Source: Burkholderia puraquae
GTDB taxonomy: Bacteria; Pseudomonadota; Gammaproteobacteria; Burkholderiales; Burkholderiaceae
Direction: 5' to 3'
Length of the DNA stretch: 64,000 bases
Assembly (NCBI RefSeq): GCF_002099195.1
Contig: NZ_NBYX01000005.1
Location: 414,732 to 478,731, forward strand
Part shown: positions 58,915-64,000 of the stretch, piece by piece
How the letters are laid out: every line of letters begins with the position of its first letter
How positions within the stretch are numbered: position 1 is the first letter of the stretch
Translations under genes and position numbers: made by a program
Notes under the pieces: model-generated
The model's database searches: none
Told to the model about the DNA's origin: nothing
What the model saw: the letters and a program-made list of their open reading frames with translations, nothing else

Positions 58915-58955
58915 GCTCGCATGTCCTAGCTTCAAGTCTCGGTGACCCAGTCTAA

Positions 58956-60164
58956 ATGACCCGTTCAAGTTCGCAGAATGCCCAGCCGGGCACACCAAAT
59001 CGCGAAGATTATAGCCCAAGCGATCGGCCCGCCGACGCTGCTTCGGGGGATTCCCTCGATGACGATCTGACCGGCGCCCCTGTGCAACCGCCCGTCGTGC
59101 CGTCCGCGGCGGTCGATGACGCACCGCGCGTCGTCGAAGTGCCGCTGTCGCTCGCGGGTGAACGCCTCGACAAGGCGCTCGCCCAACTGTTCCCCGAATT
59201 CTCGCGCAGCCGCCTGCAGAGCTGGATCGAGGCGCAGCGCGTGCTCGTCGACGGCGCACCGGCGAAGATCCGCCAGCCGGTGCCTCTCGGCGCGAAGATC
59301 GAGCTCGTGCCCGACCTGCTCCCCGAGCAGCTCGCTTTCACGCCGGAGCCCGTGCCGCTCGACGTGATCTATGAGGACGACGCGCTCGTCGTCATCAACA
59401 AGCCGGCCGGCCTCGTCGTGCATCCGGCCGCCGGCAACTGGAGCGGCACGATCCTCAACGGGTTGCTGCATCGCTATGGCGACGCGGCGGCCGGCCTGCC
59501 GCGCGCGGGGATCGTCCACCGGCTCGACAAGGAGACGTCGGGCCTGATGGTGGTGGCGCGCACGCTGGCCGCGCAGACGGATCTCGTGCGCCAGTTGCAG
59601 GCCCGCACGGTGAAGCGCCGCTATTTCGCGCTCGTGTGGGGCACGATGCCCGAGGAAGGCACGATCGATGCGCCGATCGGCCGCGATCCGCGCGAACGCA
59701 CGCGCATGGCCGTCGTCACGGGCGCGTCGGGCAAGCCCGCGCGCACGCATTTCCGCACGGTTGACACATGCCTGTGGCAACGTCAGCCGGTTTCGGCGAT
59801 CCAGTGCGATCTCGAGACCGGTCGCACGCACCAGATCCGCGTGCATTGCGCACACGCCGGGCACCCGCTGCTCGGCGATCCCGTGTACGGGCGCGCGCGC
59901 GGCAAGCGCTCGGTCGCGCCGCTGCCGGACGGGTTCGCGCGACAGGCGCTGCATGCATGGCGGCTCGGCCTCGTGCATCCGGTCACGGGCAAGGCGATGC
60001 AATGGCGCTGCCCGCTGCCGGACGACATGAACGCACTCGTCGCGGCGCTCGGCTTCGGGCAGGGCGACGAGGAATTCGACGACGATGACGGTGTCTACGA
60101 CGATGACGATTTCGGCGGCGAGTATCAGGATGACGAGCCGTACCTGGACGATGAGGAGGAGTGA
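58956..60164 (+). CDS. rluD: 23S rRNA pseudouridine synthase RluD, with acidic tail
   Basis: A 402-residue protein: a low-complexity N-terminus (1-55), an S4 RNA-binding domain (about 60-120) and the pseudouridine synthase domain with catalytic Asp191 in [13 protein letters not shown]. RluD modifies positions 1911, 1915 and 1917 of helix 69. Residues ~363-402 are a strongly acidic tail of Asp and Glu, not part of the E. coli enzyme. pgeF follows immediately. Confidence 0.95.
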   Translation: MTRSSSQNAQPGTPNREDYSPSDRPADAASGDSLDDDLTGAPVQPPVVPSAAVDDAPRVVEVPLSLAGERLDKALAQLFPEFSRSRLQSWIEAQRVLVDGAPAKIRQPVPLGAKIELVPDLLPEQLAFTPEPVPLDVIYEDDALVVINKPAGLVVHPAAGNWSGTILNGLLHRYGDAAAGLPRAGIVHRLDKETSGLMVVARTLAAQTDLVRQLQARTVKRRYFALVWGTMPEEGTIDAPIGRDPRERTRMAVVTGASGKPARTHFRTVDTCLWQRQPVSAIQCDLETGRTHQIRVHCAHAGHPLLGDPVYGRARGKRSVAPLPDGFARQALHAWRLGLVHPVTGKAMQWRCPLPDDMNALVAALGFGQGDEEFDDDDGVYDDDDFGGEYQDDEPYLDDEEE

Positions 60165-61010
60165 GTGCCGATGACGAACCTGGCGCCGTTGACGTGGCAG
60201 GACTGCGTACAGCCCGACTGGCAGGTGTCGCCGCGCGTGCGCGCGCTGATCACGACGCGTGACGGCGGGGTGAGCGAAGGCCCGTACGGGCGCTGGCAGG
60301 GGGGAGACGCACTGCCGGGCGGGATGAATCTCGGCCTGCATACCGGTGACGACCCGGCCCATGTCGCCGGGAATCGTGCGCGCTTGCTCGCGCTGGCAGG
60401 CCAGTCGAGCGCTGCCTGGCTCGAGCAGGTTCACGGCGCGCAGATCGTGCGCGCGGACGAGGTGATCGCGGCGGCGCCTGCGGCTGCGGCACCGGTGCAG
60501 GCCGACGCGAGTGTCACCGACCGGGCGGGCGCCGTCTGCGTCGTGATGGTCGCGGATTGCCTGCCCGTGCTGCTGTGCGACACGCAGGGCCGCGCGGTCG
60601 GCGCCGCGCATGCAGGCTGGCGCGGGCTGGCGGCCGGTATCGTCGAACGGACCGCGGCACGCGTCGCGGCGCTGGCCGGCGGCGCGACGGACACGCTGCA
60701 TGCGTACCTCGGGCCGGCGATCGGCCCGCAGGCGTTCGAGGTCGGCGCGGATGTGCGCGACGCGTTTCTCGACACGGCTCCGCAGTCGGAGCATGATGAA
60801 ACCCGGCTCGCGTTCGTCGCGATCGACGGCGCCCCCGGCAAGTTTCTCGCCGATCTCTACGCGCTCGCGCGCCTGCGCCTCGCGCGTGCGGGCGTGGCGC
60901 ACGTGAGCGGCGGGACAGCCTGTACGGTCACCGAACGCGCACGCTTCTATTCGTACCGCCGCGATCGCGTGACGGGCCGCATGGCCGCGGCGATCTGGCT
61001 GGCCGATTGA
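60165..61010 (+). CDS. pgeF: peptidoglycan editing factor PgeF (laccase-domain protein, YfiH)
   Basis: A 281-residue protein of the multicopper-like YfiH family. Metal ligands lie in LEQVHGAQIV (His), VVMVADCLPVLLCD (Cys) and the His of AAHAGWRGLAAGIVERT. PgeF removes wrongly incorporated serine-containing muropeptide precursors. The start is GTG 60165 directly after the rluD stop (five bases from AGGAGG) or ATG 60171. The rluD-pgeF coupling is conserved. Confidence 0.93.
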   Translation: MPMTNLAPLTWQDCVQPDWQVSPRVRALITTRDGGVSEGPYGRWQGGDALPGGMNLGLHTGDDPAHVAGNRARLLALAGQSSAAWLEQVHGAQIVRADEVIAAAPAAAAPVQADASVTDRAGAVCVVMVADCLPVLLCDTQGRAVGAAHAGWRGLAAGIVERTAARVAALAGGATDTLHAYLGPAIGPQAFEVGADVRDAFLDTAPQSEHDETRLAFVAIDGAPGKFLADLYALARLRLARAGVAHVSGGTACTVTERARFYSYRRDRVTGRMAAAIWLAD

Positions 61011-61370
61011 CGGCATGTGCATGCCGGTTGGCTTTGTTGCATCTTGAAATCGGGTTATCTCGATATTTAGACGGCAATGCGGCGCGGCATGCGCAACTGA
61101 ATGAAAAATCCCGGAGTCAAGCCAAACAAAATGTTTTATGTTTCGCCGGAACCCTTGTCCCGCCTGTTGCGCGCGGATTATCTCCGTGCGGAAATGTTCA
61201 GTGGTTTGACTTGGCGCTTCACATGGGGAAAACGATAATGATAAAAATACCGCACTGCGGCAGAATCTGGAGACGCCTCTCCAGAGCATGACGGCCCGGC
61301 TCGCAGCCGGCACGCCGCGCGCGAGCAGGATTTCACGATTGACGCTCACGAATCACCGGTAAGGCAGGTA
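61011..61370. other. pgeF-phaC intergenic region
   Basis: About 360 bases with lower G+C than the flanks around 61060-61140. No gene is supported. A 45-codon open frame at 61101-61238 has codon use unlike the neighbours and no ribosome site. A perfect inverted repeat TCTGGAGA-CGCC-TCTCCAGA lies at 61266-61285, about 85 bases before phaC. The phaC promoter should lie here; no strong boxes stand out. Confidence 0.6.
61266..61285. promoter_or_regulatory. inverted repeat in the phaC leader
   Basis: TCTGGAGA and TCTCCAGA flank CGCC. In DNA it could bind a dimeric regulator, such as the PHA regulator PhaR; in RNA it forms an eight-pair hairpin in the phaC leader. Function inferred from position only. 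Confidence 0.4.
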
Positions 61371-63254
61371 ATGACAGCATCGAAAAATTCGTCGACGTCC
61401 GCTCAGGCGGGCACTTCCTCGGGCAGCACCGGTTTCGATCCGGCCGCCCAGCCGATGCAGCAGATGTTCGAGTCGTGGTTGAACGCGTGGCGCGGTTTTG
61501 CAGATCCGGCGCGCGCCGCGACTGCGTCGGCCACCGTCAATCCGTTCGCGACATTCCAGTTCCCGGCTTCGTTCCCGTTCCAGATGCCGTCGATGCCCGA
61601 TCTCGGTGGTCTCGTGGGTCTTGGCGGCATGGCGTCGCCGTTCGCAGGGCTGAAGCTGCCGGTTGCCGCGATTCCGCCCGAACGGCTCCAGGCGCTACAG
61701 GCCGACTATGCGCGCGATTGCATGACGCTGATGCAGCAGGCCGCGGCCGCGAAGCTCGAATCCCCCGAACTGAAGGACCGCCGCTTCAGCGGCGATGCAT
61801 GGAAGTCGTCGCCCGCGCATGCGTTCGCGGCTGCGTGGTATCTGCTCAACGCACGCTATCTGCAGGAACTGGCCGATTCGCTGCAGACCGATCCGAAGAC
61901 GCGCGAGCGCATCCGCTTCACGGTCCAGCAATGGACGGCGGCCGCCGCGCCGAGCAACTTCCTCGCGCTCAATCCCGACGCGCAGAAATCGATTCTCGAA
62001 ACGCAGGGCGAAAGCCTGCGGCAGGGGATGATGAACCTGCTCGGCGACCTGCAGCGCGGCAAGATCTCGCAGACCGACGAATCGCAGTTCGTGGTCGGCA
62101 AGAATCTCGGGTGTACTGAAGGCGCGGTTGTCTACGAGAACGACCTGATCCAGCTGATCCAGTACACGCCGAAGACGGACAAGGTGTTCGAGCGGCCGCT
62201 GCTGATCGTGCCGCCTTGCATCAACAAGTTCTACATCCTCGACCTGCAGCCCGAGAATTCGCTCGTCGCGCACGCGCTGTCGAATGGCCATCAGGTGTTC
62301 CTCGTGTCGTGGCGCAATGCGGACGCGTCGGTCGCGCACAAGACGTGGGACGACTACATGAACGAAGGGCTGCTCGCGGCGATCGACGCCGTGCAGCAGA
62401 TCAGCGGCCGTGAGCAGATCAACACGCTCGGCTTCTGCGTCGGCGGCACGATGCTCGCGACCGCGCTCGCGGTGCTCGCGGCGCGTGGCGAACATCCGGC
62501 CGCGTCGATGACGCTGCTCACCGCGATGCTCGACTTCACCGACACCGGCATTCTCGACGTGTTCGTCGACGAGGCGCACGTGCAGATGCGCGAGCAGACC
62601 ATCGGCGGCAAGAACGGCACGCAACCGGGGCTGATGCGCGGCGTCGAGTTCGCGAACACGTTCTCGTTCCTGCGTCCGAACGACCTCGTGTGGAACTACG
62701 TCGTCGACAACTACCTGAAGGGCCGCACGCCGGCACCGTTCGACCTGCTGTACTGGAACAGCGATTCGACGAGCCTGCCGGGCCCGATGTACGCGTGGTA
62801 CCTGCGCAATACCTATCTCGAGAACAAGCTGCGCGAACCGGGCGCGCTGACCGTGTGCGGCGACGCCGTCGACCTGTCGCTGATCGACGTGCCGACCTTC
62901 ATCTACGGTTCGCGCGAGGATCACATCGTGCCGTGGCAGACGGCCTACGCATCGACGTCGATCCTGTCGGGCCCGCTGAAATTCGTGCTCGGCGCGTCGG
63001 GGCACATCGCGGGCGTGATCAATCCGCCGGCGAAGAAGAAGCGCAGCTACTGGATCAACGACGGCGATCTGCCCGAATCCGCGGACGACTGGTTCGCCGG
63101 TGCAGTCGAGCAGCCTGGAAGCTGGTGGACGACCTGGGTCGAATGGCTCGACCAGTATGGCGGCCGCAAGGTGGAGCCGCCCGCGGCGCCAGGTGCCGCG
63201 CAGTTCCCGGTGATCGAGCCGGCGCCGGGGCGTTACGTGTTGCAGCGCGATTGA
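61371..63254 (+). CDS. phaC: class I polyhydroxyalkanoate synthase
   Basis: A 627-residue enzyme. The lipase-like box is GFCVGG with nucleophile Cys356, and the triad is completed by Asp517 (SREDHIVPW) and His545 (GASGHIAGVI). The variable N-terminal ~200 residues are typical of class I synthases such as that of Cupriavidus. It polymerises (R)-3-hydroxybutyryl-CoA into storage granules. phaA follows, so the phaCA(B) operon extends beyond the window. Confidence 0.97.
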   Translation: MTASKNSSTSAQAGTSSGSTGFDPAAQPMQQMFESWLNAWRGFADPARAATASATVNPFATFQFPASFPFQMPSMPDLGGLVGLGGMASPFAGLKLPVAAIPPERLQALQADYARDCMTLMQQAAAAKLESPELKDRRFSGDAWKSSPAHAFAAAWYLLNARYLQELADSLQTDPKTRERIRFTVQQWTAAAAPSNFLALNPDAQKSILETQGESLRQGMMNLLGDLQRGKISQTDESQFVVGKNLGCTEGAVVYENDLIQLIQYTPKTDKVFERPLLIVPPCINKFYILDLQPENSLVAHALSNGHQVFLVSWRNADASVAHKTWDDYMNEGLLAAIDAVQQISGREQINTLGFCVGGTMLATALAVLAARGEHPAASMTLLTAMLDFTDTGILDVFVDEAHVQMREQTIGGKNGTQPGLMRGVEFANTFSFLRPNDLVWNYVVDNYLKGRTPAPFDLLYWNSDSTSLPGPMYAWYLRNTYLENKLREPGALTVCGDAVDLSLIDVPTFIYGSREDHIVPWQTAYASTSILSGPLKFVLGASGHIAGVINPPAKKKRSYWINDGDLPESADDWFAGAVEQPGSWWTTWVEWLDQYGGRKVEPPAAPGAAQFPVIEPAPGRYVLQRD

Positions 63255-63260
63255 CGAAAA

Positions 63261-63285
63261 CCGGACAGCGGCGCACGCTGTCCGG
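63261..63285 (+). terminator. hairpin between phaC and phaA (attenuator-like)
   Basis: CCGGACAGCG-GCGCA-CGCTGTCCGG is a ten-pair stem starting six bases after the phaC stop. The T-run (seven T) begins 11 bases after the stem, so full intrinsic termination is unlikely. It may reduce phaA expression or protect phaC mRNA. Confidence 0.5.
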
Positions 63286-63353
63286 TGCACCGCAGTTTTT
63301 TTAACAGGGCCGGCAGCGATGCGCCGTGTCGTGCGGGCCTGGAGGAAAGGGAA

Positions 63354-64000
63354 ATGACGGACGTAGTGATCGTATCGGCCGCGCGGACCGCGGTCGGCAA
63401 ATTCGGCGGTTCGCTTGCGAAGATTGCGGCGCCCGAACTGGGCGCGACGGTGATCCGCGCGGTGCTGGAGCGAGCGGGCGTGAAGCCCGAGCAGGTCAGC
63501 GAAGTGATCATGGGCCAGGTGCTGACGGCCGGTTCCGGGCAGAACCCGGCGCGGCAGTCGCTGATCAAGGCCGGGCTGCCGAGCGCAGTGCCGGGGATGA
63601 CGATCAACAAGGTGTGCGGCTCGGGCCTGAAGGCCGTGATGCTGGCGGCGAACGCGATCGTCGCGGGCGACGCGGAGATCGTGATCGCGGGCGGCCAGGA
63701 GAACATGAGCGCATCGCCGCACGTGCTGCCGGGCTCGCGCGACGGGTTCCGGATGGGCGACGCGAAGCTGGTCGACACGATGATCGTCGACGGGCTGTGG
63801 GACGTGTACAACCAGTACCACATGGGCATCACGGCGGAGAACGTCGCGAAGGAATACGGGATCACGCGCGAAGAGCAGGATGCGTTCGCGGCGCTGTCGC
63901 AGAACAAGGCGGAAGCGGCGCAGAAGGCCGGCCGCTTCGACGACGAGATCGTGCCGGTGGCGATTCCGCAACGCAAGGGCGAGCCGCTGCAGTTCGCGAC
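63354..64000 (+). CDS. phaA: acetyl-CoA acetyltransferase (beta-ketothiolase), partial
   Basis: The first 215 residues of a thiolase. [20 protein letters not shown] is the N-terminus, Cys88 in [18 protein letters not shown] is the acylated nucleophile, and [19 protein letters not shown] follows. It condenses two acetyl-CoA to acetoacetyl-CoA, the first step toward polyhydroxybutyrate. An AGGAAAGG ribosome site precedes ATG 63354. The C-terminal third, with the second Cys and His, is beyond the window. Confidence 0.95.
   Translation, partial: MTDVVIVSAARTAVGKFGGSLAKIAAPELGATVIRAVLERAGVKPEQVSEVIMGQVLTAGSGQNPARQSLIKAGLPSAVPGMTINKVCGSGLKAVMLAANAIVAGDAEIVIAGGQENMSASPHVLPGSRDGFRMGDAKLVDTMIVDGLWDVYNQYHMGITAENVAKEYGITREEQDAFAALSQNKAEAAQKAGRFDDEIVPVAIPQRKGEPLQFA

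Noticed and set aside
61101..61238. 45-codon ORF upstream of phaC
   Set aside because: Codon use is not the GC-rich type of the neighbours, there is no ribosome site and no recognisable protein pattern.
61695..63971. 758-codon frame antisense to phaC and phaA
   Set aside because: Same compositional artefact; crosses two genuine genes and the intergenic hairpin.

Overview
The window is a contiguous, gene-dense, GC-rich (about two thirds G+C) stretch of a beta-proteobacterial chromosome. Gene order and protein sequences match chromosome 1 of a Burkholderia cepacia complex species: the ndk-rlmN-rodZ-ispG-hisS-bamB-der-hfq-hflX-hflKC-hisZ-purA run, the surE-pcm-nlpD-rpoS run, phaC-phaA, and an acoXABC acetoin cluster next to an acoR activator. 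The assignment rests on recognition, not on a search. No phage, insertion sequence, CRISPR array, tRNA or rRNA operon was seen.

Layout. 1-1290: start of a ComEA-like gene and a MerR regulator overlapping a carboxymuconolactone decarboxylase-like gene. 1310-9862: acetoin catabolism, with divergent acoR facing acoX, a short-chain dehydrogenase, acoA, acoB, acoC and a second lipoyl synthase; the intergenic region has a near-ideal sigma-54 promoter and repeated GAGACG elements. 9874-13469: MATE exporter, GT-C glycosyltransferase and rpmE2, all on the minus strand. 13627-18468: mtfA-like peptidase, MFS exporter with a divergent-type MerR operator, rho and trxA, also minus. 18874-22508: 4.5S RNA, dnaX, ybaB, recR. 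22557-28445: CoA-transferase, then surE-pcm-nlpD-rpoS and an exonuclease. 28479-31715: a phosphodiesterase-fold protein, rlmD and a BAX-inhibitor family membrane protein. 31965-48511: sixteen plus-strand housekeeping genes from ndk to a phosphoribosyltransferase. 48786-50699: kup. 50722-51750: an isolated class I terpene synthase. 52166-60164: tex, an exported coiled-coil protein, a DUF465 protein, dinG, bamD and rluD. 60165-64000: pgeF, phaC and the start of phaA.

How the genes work together. The aco genes would cleave acetoin to acetaldehyde and acetyl-CoA under AcoR and sigma-54 control; the cluster supplies its own lipoylation enzyme but no E3 subunit. The long ndk-purA block joins nucleotide supply, translation fidelity, isoprenoid synthesis, outer-membrane assembly, small-RNA regulation and membrane proteolysis. 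phaC and phaA polymerise and supply (R)-3-hydroxybutyrate units through the polyhydroxyalkanoate pathway.

Most of the window is conserved core genome. The parts that merit a second look are the orphan terpene synthase with a palindrome and a tiny ORF upstream; three genes (dnaX, surE and the gene at 54651) whose -10 boxes sit so close to ATG that their mRNAs may be leaderless; the promoter architecture of the aco cluster; and two MerR palindromes. I did not find clear evidence for a wholly new multi-gene system.
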